Source of the DNA: a virus
Length of the DNA stretch: 64,000 nt
Strand: one strand, 5' to 3'
IMG/VR virus record: IMGVR_UViG_3300023174_000098
Span: 1-64,000 of that record
The notes beneath the pieces were generated by a model. The model saw only the letters and a program-made list of their open reading frames with translations, did no database searches and was not told the DNA's origin. This document shows positions 33,729-41,880 of the stretch, in pieces (the stretch's first letter is position 1; each line of letters begins with the position of its first letter). The position numbers and the translations under genes were made by a program.

Positions 33729-36065
33729 ATGGCAATTTTACGTGGCTTCCCACCTTCAAACACAATCAGTCCAGGCGTTAGAATAACAGAAAAAGATTTA
33801 AGCTTTGTAACATCTGCTCAAAGTTTTCATCGTGCTGCTGTTGTTGGTTTTTCCAGCAAAGGCCCACTAAATATTCCAACCATGGTTTCAACAACCAGAC
33901 AACTATACATAACCTTTGGCTACCCTCACCCAGATGTCAGCGATCCATACATGCTTTATGCTGCAGAAGCATATCTCAATGTAGGATCAGAACTCTACGT
34001 AGTCAGAGTTGGCGAAGAAGAAAACGTAAATGACGAGCGTGCAGAAACCGCCAGTGTTGACGTTCCAGCAGCTGGTGAGATAATCACAATCAACTCCAAA
34101 GATTCCGGCAACTACACAATATCAGAAGACAGAATGTGGTTCAAATGGAAGCTGAATGGAGTTCTATCAAGCAAAACACTTGTCATACCACAAGGAAATT
34201 ATTCAGCAATGGATCTAGCTGACTTACTAAACAACCAATTAGACACAAATAATGATGGAATTATATTCTACTCAACAAGTGACAAGATTGGAGTAAAAAC
34301 AATATGGGCATATGGACCAAGTTCATCACTGGAGCTAGTTTCTGTTTATGATAGCATATATGGACCAAATTCACCGATAGGACTAGGAATGGATATGATG
34401 CCTGCCATGGCCGTTGGCTCGGTAGATGGACCATTTGATCTATCTGATTCTGGACTCAACCTACAAATCATAGTTGACGGAACAGATGTTCCAGCAATTG
34501 ATAATGTTGTTCAAGTAATTGATCTTTCATCACTTGGTGCCAGCCGAACTGCTTCTCAGGTTGTAGACGTAATAAACACAGCAATATCAAGTCTTCCAGG
34601 CGGTTTTGTTGCAGAAATATATGATACAAACAAAGTAAGCATAAGAACTCTACACGTTGGTCGTGATGCTCGCTTAAGAATCAAGCCAGATAGCACATCC
34701 GAGACCATATTTGGCTTAGATACAACCACTAAAGTTGGTGAAAGTCCAGTGGCAGTATCTTCATCAGATCCTAATTCAGATGATACCAATACTGCTGGCA
34801 TTGTTTATGGCTCAGAAAACGCAAACAATATGGATATAACATTCACTATATCCGCAGACTCACCAGGTATAGAAGGAAATAGAACGCAAGTCAAGATTCT
34901 AAATGATATTAGAAATAATACATTCACAATGCAAGTGTTCAGCAATGGAACTCAAGTTGAATCTTGGGGAAGCCTAACAAAGGATGCCACAAGCAGACTA
35001 TATGTAGAATCATATTTAAGTCTAGTATCTGACTACATTCGTGTAACAGATATGACAGACACAACATCTCCTCCACTAGACTCCACAAGTTTCTCACCCC
35101 TCGACGGTGTTTACACCTTAACCGGAGGATCAGACGGAATACCATCGGATCCAGATCGTCAGGATGAACTCTTGATCGGAAACGAAGTTGGATATACTGG
35201 ACTATACGCCCTTAGCGAACCAGAACAAATCGACATTGATTTAGTTGCAGTTCCAGGACACAGTAGCACAGCCGTTGTAACCAGTCTATTAAATCTCTGC
35301 CAGAATGTTAGAAGTGATTGCCTTGCAATCATTGACCCGCCATTCGGCTTAACAGTTAAAGAAATAGTCCAATGGCAGAACGGTATTCACCCACTCAATC
35401 TAGATAGACTGGACAGTGACTTCGGTGCACTTTACTGGCCTTGGGTTAAGATTCGTGATAACCATAACAACCTAGACGTATGGGTTCCACCATCTGGTGC
35501 TGTTATGGCAACAATTGCCATGTCAGACAGTATTTCAGAACCATGGTTTGCTCCAGCCGGTCTAAATAGAGGCATGGTGCCAAATATATTAGATGTATAT
35601 TCAAGACCATCACTTGAAGAAAGAGACCTCATGTATGGAAACAGAAACTGCATCAATCCAATTGTTCAATTTGTTGACACACAAGGCTTTGTAATATTTG
35701 GTCAGAAAACACTACAAAGAAGACCTACTGCTCTCGATAGAGTGAACGTAAGAAGATTAATGTTTGTAATTGAAAAGAGAATTAGAACAGCATCAAGATC
35801 ATTAATATTCGATCCACATGATGAGCAATTCAGAAGCAAATTCGTAACATTAGCTAACTCAATACTATCTGAGATCAAGGTTGGAAGAGGTGTTAATGAT
35901 TATATCATTAAAGCAGATGCAGAATTAAATACTGCTGACGTAATAGACAGAAATGAATTTAGAGCAAGAATAGGAATTCAGCCAATCAGAGCTGCCGAAT
36001 TCATATTCTTAGAATTCTCAATTCATAGAACAGGTAGCTTCTCAGAAAATACAGAAACATTTTAA
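33729..36065 (+). CDS. Tail sheath protein, gp18-like (778 aa)
   Basis: The N-terminus 'TISPGVRITEKDLSFVT' and 'AAVVGFSSKGPLN' and the C-terminal domain ('WVPPSGAVMATIAMSD', 'WFAPAGLNRG', 'NPIVQFVDTQGFVIFGQKTL', 'RRLMFVIEKRI') are diagnostic of contractile sheaths. A domain inserted between about 120 and 500 makes it longer than the 659-residue T4 protein. It is expressed with the terminator and tube genes. The C-terminal conserved block would form the inner contractile layer. Codon use is less AT-extreme than in the neighbours, consistent with high expression. Confidence 0.95.
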   Translation: MAILRGFPPSNTISPGVRITEKDLSFVTSAQSFHRAAVVGFSSKGPLNIPTMVSTTRQLYITFGYPHPDVSDPYMLYAAEAYLNVGSELYVVRVGEEENVNDERAETASVDVPAAGEIITINSKDSGNYTISEDRMWFKWKLNGVLSSKTLVIPQGNYSAMDLADLLNNQLDTNNDGIIFYSTSDKIGVKTIWAYGPSSSLELVSVYDSIYGPNSPIGLGMDMMPAMAVGSVDGPFDLSDSGLNLQIIVDGTDVPAIDNVVQVIDLSSLGASRTASQVVDVINTAISSLPGGFVAEIYDTNKVSIRTLHVGRDARLRIKPDSTSETIFGLDTTTKVGESPVAVSSSDPNSDDTNTAGIVYGSENANNMDITFTISADSPGIEGNRTQVKILNDIRNNTFTMQVFSNGTQVESWGSLTKDATSRLYVESYLSLVSDYIRVTDMTDTTSPPLDSTSFSPLDGVYTLTGGSDGIPSDPDRQDELLIGNEVGYTGLYALSEPEQIDIDLVAVPGHSSTAVVTSLLNLCQNVRSDCLAIIDPPFGLTVKEIVQWQNGIHPLNLDRLDSDFGALYWPWVKIRDNHNNLDVWVPPSGAVMATIAMSDSISEPWFAPAGLNRGMVPNILDVYSRPSLEERDLMYGNRNCINPIVQFVDTQGFVIFGQKTLQRRPTALDRVNVRRLMFVIEKRIRTASRSLIFDPHDEQFRSKFVTLANSILSEIKVGRGVNDYIIKADAELNTADVIDRNEFRARIGIQPIRAAEFIFLEFSIHRTGSFSENTETF

Positions 36066-36100
36066 TATCTAAAAACAAAAGAAGATAAGGAGAATTTTAT

Positions 36101-36673
36101 ATGTCAAGTTTATCCAATATGGGAATAGGCAATCTGGGTAATGCCAACGCAATATTTAAGCGTAAATTCAGGTGGACCTTTCAATTAGAGACTCCCTGTG
36201 GCTCAATACCGGAAACAATTGTAAAGGTTGCCAATAGACCAAGTTTAACTATCGAAGAAACAGAAATAAACTACCTTCATGGTAAAATGTGGATTCCAGG
36301 CAAAGCAAGTTGGGAAACACTAACAGTTACATACTATGACGTAGTTAATGCTGGCGCTGGTGGCGATGTTGCCAATCTATACAGTTGGCTGTCAACAGTT
36401 TATAACTTTAACGATAAGTCCGGAAACGTAACTATGAGTTCTGTCAAAGCTGCCTATGCCGGTCTAGGAATTCTGACTATGTATGATGGTTGCGGAAAAG
36501 AAATGGAACGATGGGAGCTAGAGCATGTCTGGCCACAAAGTATTAATTTTGGTGATCTAGATTATTCAAGTTCAGAAGAATTGAATATCGAATTAACACT
36601 AAGATACTCAACAGCCAAGTACATGAATTCATGTGGAACAGCAGTTGCTGACTGTAAATGCAAGGGTTGTTAA
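36101..36673 (+). CDS. Tail tube protein, gp19-like (190 aa)
   Basis: 'FKRKFRWTFQLE', 'RPSLTIEETEINYLHGKMWIPGKASWETL' (partly shown), 'MYDGCGKEMERWELEHVWPQSINFGDLDY' and 'LTLRYSTAKY' are the tail-tube signature. AAGGAG lies 8-9 nt before the ATG. It follows the sheath by 35 nt, and a terminator follows 35-65 nt downstream. It ends with a Cys-rich tail (CGTAVADCKCKGC). It is likely the main tube subunit, made in bulk. Confidence 0.9.
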   Translation: MSSLSNMGIGNLGNANAIFKRKFRWTFQLETPCGSIPETIVKVANRPSLTIEETEINYLHGKMWIPGKASWETLTVTYYDVVNAGAGGDVANLYSWLSTVYNFNDKSGNVTMSSVKAAYAGLGILTMYDGCGKEMERWELEHVWPQSINFGDLDYSSSEELNIELTLRYSTAKYMNSCGTAVADCKCKGC

Positions 36674-36706
36674 TAAGCTTTTCTGTGATTTAGATATTAA
36701 AAATAA

Positions 36707-36740
36707 GAAATCTCCTCGATTTTTCGGGGGGATTTTTTTT
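36707..36740 (+). terminator. Rho-independent terminator after tail tube gene
   Basis: A 12-bp stem (36708-36719 with 36724-36735, including G-U pairs), a TTTT loop and eight T follow the tube gene. It would end the tail operon before the tube paralogue. Confidence 0.8.
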
Positions 36741-36759
36741 ATACATACTATATAATTCT

Positions 36760-37299
36760 ATGACTGCAAAAACAATGGGATTTGATTTAGGTTTGTCTGG
36801 GGGCAACACCTGTTTCAAAAGAAAATTTAGATGGATGTTAAAACTAGATGGGATCAGTGGAGAAGGCGTCAATGCATTACCTCCATTAAGATCTGCCCGT
36901 CCAAGTCTTAGTTTCAAAGAAATGGAAGTCCAACATTTAAATGAAACTATATTTTACCCTAGTAAGCCAGAATGGAAACCTTTTCCATTAAGTTTATATG
37001 ATCTTAAAAAAGCAGAAAAAAAAGTAAAAGATAAAACTGAAATAGTGGATATAAAAAATCCTGTGGTTGCATGGATAAAATCAATATATGATGCAAGTTC
37101 TGGGGACTGGAAACCAAGTTCTGGCTTTAAGCGAAATTGTACTTTGGAGATGTATGACGGGTGCGGGAATGTAATAGAAACATGGACGTTCGAGAATGCA
37201 TGGCCGCAAAACATAGAGTTTGGTGAATTAGACATGTCTAGTTCTGATGTTATGACTATAGATCTAACACTCAGATACGATAGAGCATATATAGAATAA
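36760..37299 (+). CDS. Second tail-tube-like protein (179 aa)
   Basis: 'CFKRKFRWMLKL', 'RPSLSFKEMEVQHLNETIFYPSKPEWKPF' (partly shown), 'EMYDGCGNVIETWTFENAWPQNIEFGELDM' (partly shown) and 'LTLRYDRAYI' align throughout with the preceding tube protein, so they are paralogues. It has its own start signal: CTATATAAT, 3 nt before the ATG. It could be a minor tube subunit, a tube initiator or a distal-end cap. Separate transcription from the main tube suggests different dosage. Confidence 0.8.
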   Translation: MTAKTMGFDLGLSGGNTCFKRKFRWMLKLDGISGEGVNALPPLRSARPSLSFKEMEVQHLNETIFYPSKPEWKPFPLSLYDLKKAEKKVKDKTEIVDIKNPVVAWIKSIYDASSGDWKPSSGFKRNCTLEMYDGCGNVIETWTFENAWPQNIEFGELDMSSSDVMTIDLTLRYDRAYIE

Positions 37300-37358
37300 T
37301 AAATACATTGATTCTATAACTTTTTTTTAATATAATATTCACAAAGGAGAAACAAACT

Positions 37359-37589
37359 ATGAATAAAAACTTTGTAGATATATTGGAAAAACAAGAAATG
37401 ATACAAAAACTGATAGACAAGGGATACGGTAAACTTATAGACGCATTGCTATTAAATGAAAATAAAGTTTATACTAAAAAAGGAAGATTAAATAAAAGCG
37501 GAGCTTGCAGATTACTAGGCTGTAAGCCTAAGGAATTAGAAGAAATGATGGATAAGTGTAAAGATATATTAAAAAAAGAATTAAGCTAA
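37359..37589 (+). CDS. Small HTH-like protein (76 aa)
   Basis: 'KKGRLNKSGACRLLGCKPKELEEMMDKC' (about 42-69, partly shown) resembles a helix-turn-helix core. AAAGGAG precedes the ATG by about 8 nt. The end overlaps the convergent gene by 4 bp. A DNA-binding role is only a suggestion. Confidence 0.55.
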   Translation: MNKNFVDILEKQEMIQKLIDKGYGKLIDALLLNENKVYTKKGRLNKSGACRLLGCKPKELEEMMDKCKDILKKELS

Positions 37590-37843
37590 ATCTCAGAAAC
37601 AGATCTAACTAAATCTCCTATGGTTCTGCCAGTCTTCAATAAAACATTTTTCAGTCTATCCTTAGACGAATCATCCAAATTATTATAATAATTAGTATCT
37701 TTTATTCTTTTGAACAAGTCTTTTCTATCAAAAGAATCCAAAGACTGGGCTAGTGCATTATTTTCTTCCAAATCTAGAAAACTAATTATAAAATCTTTGT
37801 TATTATCAAAGCTTTTGCTCTCCAGCCAACTCTTAAAGTTCAC
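37586..37843 (-). CDS. Small predicted internal head protein (85 aa)
   Basis: It begins MNFKSWLESKSF; 'FKSWLE' followed by Ser is a minimal form of the shared tag. The remainder is helical and charged. Its start overlaps the stop of the upstream gene by 4 bp (ATGA). Packaging is inferred from the tag. Confidence 0.55.
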   Translation of the reverse strand: MNFKSWLESKSFDNNKDFIISFLDLEENNALAQSLDSFDRKDLFKRIKDTNYYNNLDDSSKDRLKNVLLKTGRTIGDLVRSVSEI

Positions 37844-38589
37844 TGTTGCACCATGTTCGCATTTATTGTGTAACTATCTTGGTTTAGTGTCAATGTAACA
37901 CTCTGTGTGTAGTCGTTATATCCTGGGGCTATTATCAATACAGTAAAAGTTAAATTAGAGGGAACAGGTCCGCCTGAATTCATAATATTTTGGTTAATTG
38001 ATAAGAAATAAGCATTATTATAGAAATTGCTGTTGAACCCTAAAATATCTTTTATACATTCATCACAACTAACTCCATTGTATGCTGTGTTTTTGATCTC
38101 TAATAAAGCATTATTTATATAAGATGATTCAGGATTGTTTATATAAATTGTTAGATTTAATAACTTTGGATTTTTATAAAAATACTTGTCTATAGAGAAG
38201 AATAATTCCAGAGAAAAACTCTCATATGAATCCAAACTCATAATATCCAAAAACTCTGAGTAAAACAATAACTCTTCAGTGCTTTGCTTTACTGCGTAAT
38301 AACCTTTAATTGATACCGTTGATTCACTGAAATTATCATAAAGTATAGGCGAATAATAAGATGTAGCTAAATACTTTTCCATCACAGACACATCATGCGT
38401 CCAATAATTTGGATCAAGTAAATTTCTTTGATATCCTGCAAAGTCACATTCTATGAAATAATTTGAATTATTTGGAATACAATCTTGACATGTGATCCCA
38501 GAGAACAATCTTATTTCTATGTCATTTGACTTTAAAAGATTGTCTATTAATAGAGGTTTGTGTTTTATAATTGCTTTTTTTCGGCTCAT
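37840..38589 (-). CDS. Beta-rich structural-like protein (249 aa)
   Basis: An N-terminal basic segment is followed by Tyr/Ser/Asn-rich beta-strand sequence, with a C-terminal 'TFTVLIIAPGYNDYTQSVTL' that resembles an Ig-like strand pattern. Four Cys occur in two pairs (CQDC, CDEC). GTATATAAT lies 4 nt before the ATG. It is co-transcribed with the small internal protein gene. No named family is recognised. Confidence 0.5.
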   Translation of the reverse strand: MSRKKAIIKHKPLLIDNLLKSNDIEIRLFSGITCQDCIPNNSNYFIECDFAGYQRNLLDPNYWTHDVSVMEKYLATSYYSPILYDNFSESTVSIKGYYAVKQSTEELLFYSEFLDIMSLDSYESFSLELFFSIDKYFYKNPKLLNLTIYINNPESSYINNALLEIKNTAYNGVSCDECIKDILGFNSNFYNNAYFLSINQNIMNSGGPVPSNLTFTVLIIAPGYNDYTQSVTLTLNQDSYTINANMVQQ

Positions 38590-38605
38590 TAAGATTATAT
38601 ACTGT

Positions 38606-39409
38606 ATGGATATGAAATTTTCAAAATGGTTTTTAGAGTATGCCGACTATGGTTTCGAGGTAAAAAAACCAGAAAAAAATAAAGAAGAAAAAAACACTCA
38701 GCCCGACAACGATAATGCCGAGCCATGGAAGCTATTCAAAATAGAGAGTTTTTTTGACGAATTAAAATACCTAATACAATCAGATGGGAAAAAAGCCATC
38801 AAGATCTGGGAGGAGGAAATAGCCTGGACAGAGAATGGTAATATAATAGAAGTTAATATAAATCCATTCGGAAGTCTAAGAATAACAACCAGAAAATACA
38901 TTAAAGATTTAAATGGAAATGACGTTAAAATATGTAAGAATGTTTTGGATATAGATGATTATAAAATAAACAGAGAAAGAGGAACGGCAAGATTCCTGTA
39001 CGAGAAGATAAAGAAATTCAGCGAAATAAACAACGAATACCCCAGTAAAGAATACGATCTAAAGAGATTGGCTCATGATCTTTTCAATGTGGTAAGACTC
39101 AAATACCCAGAGTATATTATGTTTCCTGTGGGTATGAAGGAAATGAACAAAGATTATTATAAGATAATCTTTGAGTTTAAAGGTTCCGGACAAGGAGTTC
39201 CAAACAGTTCGATAGCCATGCAATTTAACATAGACCTATCATTTGACAAAGATAAAGGCCTAGTTAGATGTTGGGGTTACGATATAGACAGTCCTGTGAA
39301 GAAGCGGGAATACATAATTCAACCCAGCGAATGGGATGAATACTTTTCTCCTCATGAAAAAAATAACAAGATAGTAGGAATGATAGCAACAACTTTCATG
39401 ACATACTAA
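38606..39409 (+). CDS. Predicted internal head protein (267 aa)
   Basis: The start is placed at ATG 38606 (or 38612): an upstream extension would run into the divergent gene and looks unlike the rest. The N-terminus MDMKFSKWFLEYADYG carries 'FSKWFLE', fitting the shared tag. The body is a soluble alpha/beta protein with 'VDFNIDLSFDKDKGLVRCWGYDID'-like strands near 210-235. It overlaps the thioredoxin gene by one base. Function is unknown. Confidence 0.55.
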   Translation: MDMKFSKWFLEYADYGFEVKKPEKNKEEKNTQPDNDNAEPWKLFKIESFFDELKYLIQSDGKKAIKIWEEEIAWTENGNIIEVNINPFGSLRITTRKYIKDLNGNDVKICKNVLDIDDYKINRERGTARFLYEKIKKFSEINNEYPSKEYDLKRLAHDLFNVVRLKYPEYIMFPVGMKEMNKDYYKIIFEFKGSGQGVPNSSIAMQFNIDLSFDKDKGLVRCWGYDIDSPVKKREYIIQPSEWDEYFSPHEKNNKIVGMIATTFMTY

Positions 39410-39858
39410 TGAGAATATTAAAAAATAGTATTTTACCTATACTTTGTTTACTAATGATTTTGGTTCTAAACAAAGAAACCAAGAGACTAACTCCAGAGAT
39501 TATAGACCAGCCAATAATAGAACAAAAAATAATACTTACATATCAAGAAGCATTAGAAGCTTCAAAAAATACAAATAAAGATATACTATTATTAGTAGAC
39601 GCAAAATGGTGTGGATATTGCGCTAAATTCAAGGACGAGGTGTTATCAGAAGAAGAAGTTAAAAATAAGATGAAAGAGTATGTGGTTTGCTCATTGGATT
39701 ATAAATCTAATATGGATATTATAAAAAAATACAATATAAAAAAATTACCAACTTATATTTTGATAGATGAAGATGAAAAAATAATAAAAGAAGGATACGG
39801 ATACCAAACCAGGAGACTATTTCTGGATTGGTTAAATTCTAGAGATTCCCAAAAATAG
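39409..39858 (+). CDS. Membrane-anchored or secreted thioredoxin-fold protein (149 aa)
   Basis: A signal-anchor segment (residues 6-20) precedes a thioredoxin domain with W67-C68-G69-Y70-C71, 'LPTYILIDEDEK' holding the cis-Pro, and 'GYGYQTRRLFLDWL'. This is the thioredoxin_7/DUF255-like layout of periplasmic thiol-reducing proteins. In a phage it would act on disulfides in the envelope, perhaps in Cys-rich virion proteins or to disturb the host. A second such gene lies at 53670. The 3' end overlaps the convergent gene by 20 bp. Confidence 0.8.
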   Translation: MRILKNSILPILCLLMILVLNKETKRLTPEIIDQPIIEQKIILTYQEALEASKNTNKDILLLVDAKWCGYCAKFKDEVLSEEEVKNKMKEYVVCSLDYKSNMDIIKKYNIKKLPTYILIDEDEKIIKEGYGYQTRRLFLDWLNSRDSQK

Positions 39859-40507
39859 AAGAATACACCCTTTTAATTTCGTCATCTATGATTATGGTCG
39901 AAGACTTCTTCTTATTCACAAGTTCTTTATCAAAACTATTACAAAGTAACAAAAAATAGATATCTACATTTCCAAGCTTGTTCCAGATTACAATATTATC
40001 AAGATTTTTCTTTATAGAATTTCTATTCAGTTCTAGTTTGGAGCTTAAAAACTTTTTAGTCCTCAACAAGTTCTCTCTAAGAACTCCCAGATTTATTTTA
40101 TTGGCAATATTTGGTTTATCTATCGGGGTGTTTTTCAAAGAATCATATTTAAACTTATAAAATTTCCATCTTTTCCATGCTTTTTCACCTACAAGACATT
40201 GAGGTTCAATCACAAGTGCTTGATTGTTGTACTTTGTTGCAAAGTACTTAAGCATATGTAATTGAGCTTTAACATAAAGTTCATAATCTTCTTCTTTTAG
40301 TAGTCCACGGGTTTCTCTTTGAAGTTTATAGCAATATTTAAAAGCCAAGCTCTTTCTCGGATCTTTTTCCTTATTAAACTTCGAGTGTATGGTATTAGGG
40401 AAAATTTTTATTCTGTTTTCAATCCAATAAGATAAAAATTTAATTGCAAGCTTTTCATCGTCATCTACAATTTTATACTTTTCAATTATATCTTTAAAAT
40501 AACTCAT
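39839..40507 (-). CDS. Hypothetical protein (222 aa)
   Basis: The start at ATG 40507 (MSYFKDIIEKYK) is preferred over a GTG at 40558, since the intervening 17 codons are hydrophobic and unlike the rest. The protein is Lys-rich and helical, with 'VIEPQCLVGEKAWKRWKFYKFKY' near the centre. No domain is recognised. A helicase-loader role comparable to T4 gp59 was considered because it sits next to the replication operon, but nothing specific supports it. Confidence 0.5.
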   Translation of the reverse strand: MSYFKDIIEKYKIVDDDEKLAIKFLSYWIENRIKIFPNTIHSKFNKEKDPRKSLAFKYCYKLQRETRGLLKEEDYELYVKAQLHMLKYFATKYNNQALVIEPQCLVGEKAWKRWKFYKFKYDSLKNTPIDKPNIANKINLGVLRENLLRTKKFLSSKLELNRNSIKKNLDNIVIWNKLGNVDIYFLLLCNSFDKELVNKKKSSTIIIDDEIKRVYSSIFGNL

Positions 40508-40573
40508 AGTGTTTATTCTACCAAATATAATGAGTATTGAAATATTTTTAGTACTCACTATATTAAGAAAAAT

Positions 40574-41839
40574 ATGATCTCAGAAACATTCGACGCTAAA
40601 TGGGTCAGAAAAGCCATAAGCAGACTAGCTTATGGGGAGAAAACAGCAAAGGGAATACGTCCCAATATATCAAAAAAGAATCTCCTGCGAAGTGGGAGAC
40701 TTGCTCCCCGAAAATTATCCGAAAATAAAATAAAAGATCATGTAAGCGGTAAAACAACAATATATTATTACGGAAATGGCCGCAGAAAAGACAAGAATAC
40801 TCTTGTAATGATAGACATAGACATACAAAAAACACAAAAAAAAGGATCAACAGAAGGTGCCATTAATTTCGTAGAGCACCTAAAAGATAAATTTAAAAGC
40901 CTTTATTACGAACCCAGCACAAATAAAAAAGGAATTCATGCCTATTTTTTATTAGAAAAAGAAGGACATGATGCGAAACATGTTAATAAAGTATTAAAGG
41001 GATTCGAAAATTGGTTGAGAACGGAAGCCCTAAAAATAGAGGCAGATATCGAACAAGTAGAAGTAAAAGGTAATTGCCCAGAATTAATCTACCACGAAGA
41101 TGAAATTAAAAATATAAAATATGGAACATTGGCTAAATTACCAAGGGACATAGAAACTGCACGGGGGTGCAAAGTATTTAACATCAAAGAGATAGAAAAA
41201 GAATTTTACATACAGAGAAAATACAAGGAAATAAAGGGAAGCGTAAGCAACAAATTATTTAATGAAAAAGATTTATTAGAACTCAAGAATTATGAAGAAT
41301 TCTTTAATTTAAAGATAAAAGACTTAAAAGGGAGAGGCTTCAGGGTGACAGCCCACGATTGGTCGATAGGAACAATGATACTTTTATTTGTAAATAAAAA
41401 TCCAAACACAGATGAATCAGTACCAACTGAAAGAATAAAAGGTTTATGGGATAGTTTATATTCAAAAGGTGATATTAATCGAGGATGGAATCATCATAGA
41501 TGGAAAGCAATAAGAGATAAACTATCTGAATTAGGATTAATAGACTGGATTGATAACAAGTATACATTTGGAAATAAAGAGAAGAAAATTAAAGGAATAG
41601 CATGTAAATGGAAACTAACGGAGAAGTTCATCTTAACCATACGAACTTTAACGAAAACAAGCTCACAAGAGACAGAGAGAGCATCCTTGATGGATAGTGA
41701 ACCAAACACTAAAGAAAAAGATATTACCCCCAGTGGAAGTAAACACTCTTATCTGGTACCTATCCTAAGATTCTTGATAGATAAAAGGAAATTGTATAGT
41801 ATGACTATGAAACTATATGATAATTTTTGTTATGTTTAG
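40574..41839 (+). CDS. Candidate archaeo-eukaryotic-type primase/replication protein (421 aa)
   Basis: Residues 75-195 contain 'TLVMIDIDIQ' (hDhD), 'PSTNKKGIHAYFLLEK' (a G-x-H element) and a later 'IEADIEQVEVKG', the order of the AEP/PrimPol catalytic core. Residues 295-350 ('ERIKGLWDSLYSKGDINRGWNHHRWKAIRDKL', partly shown) look like a winged helix, as in plasmid-type replication proteins. It is the first gene of the replication operon, directly before a family-A polymerase, where a primase is expected. No T4 gp61-type primase was seen elsewhere in the window. Assignment is by motif pattern. Confidence 0.5.
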   Translation: MISETFDAKWVRKAISRLAYGEKTAKGIRPNISKKNLLRSGRLAPRKLSENKIKDHVSGKTTIYYYGNGRRKDKNTLVMIDIDIQKTQKKGSTEGAINFVEHLKDKFKSLYYEPSTNKKGIHAYFLLEKEGHDAKHVNKVLKGFENWLRTEALKIEADIEQVEVKGNCPELIYHEDEIKNIKYGTLAKLPRDIETARGCKVFNIKEIEKEFYIQRKYKEIKGSVSNKLFNEKDLLELKNYEEFFNLKIKDLKGRGFRVTAHDWSIGTMILLFVNKNPNTDESVPTERIKGLWDSLYSKGDINRGWNHHRWKAIRDKLSELGLIDWIDNKYTFGNKEKKIKGIACKWKLTEKFILTIRTLTKTSSQETERASLMDSEPNTKEKDITPSGSKHSYLVPILRFLIDKRKLYSMTMKLYDNFCYV

Positions 41840-41880
41840 CCACTATTGTTTAAACTAATTCTTTCTGGTAAGTTTCCTTG

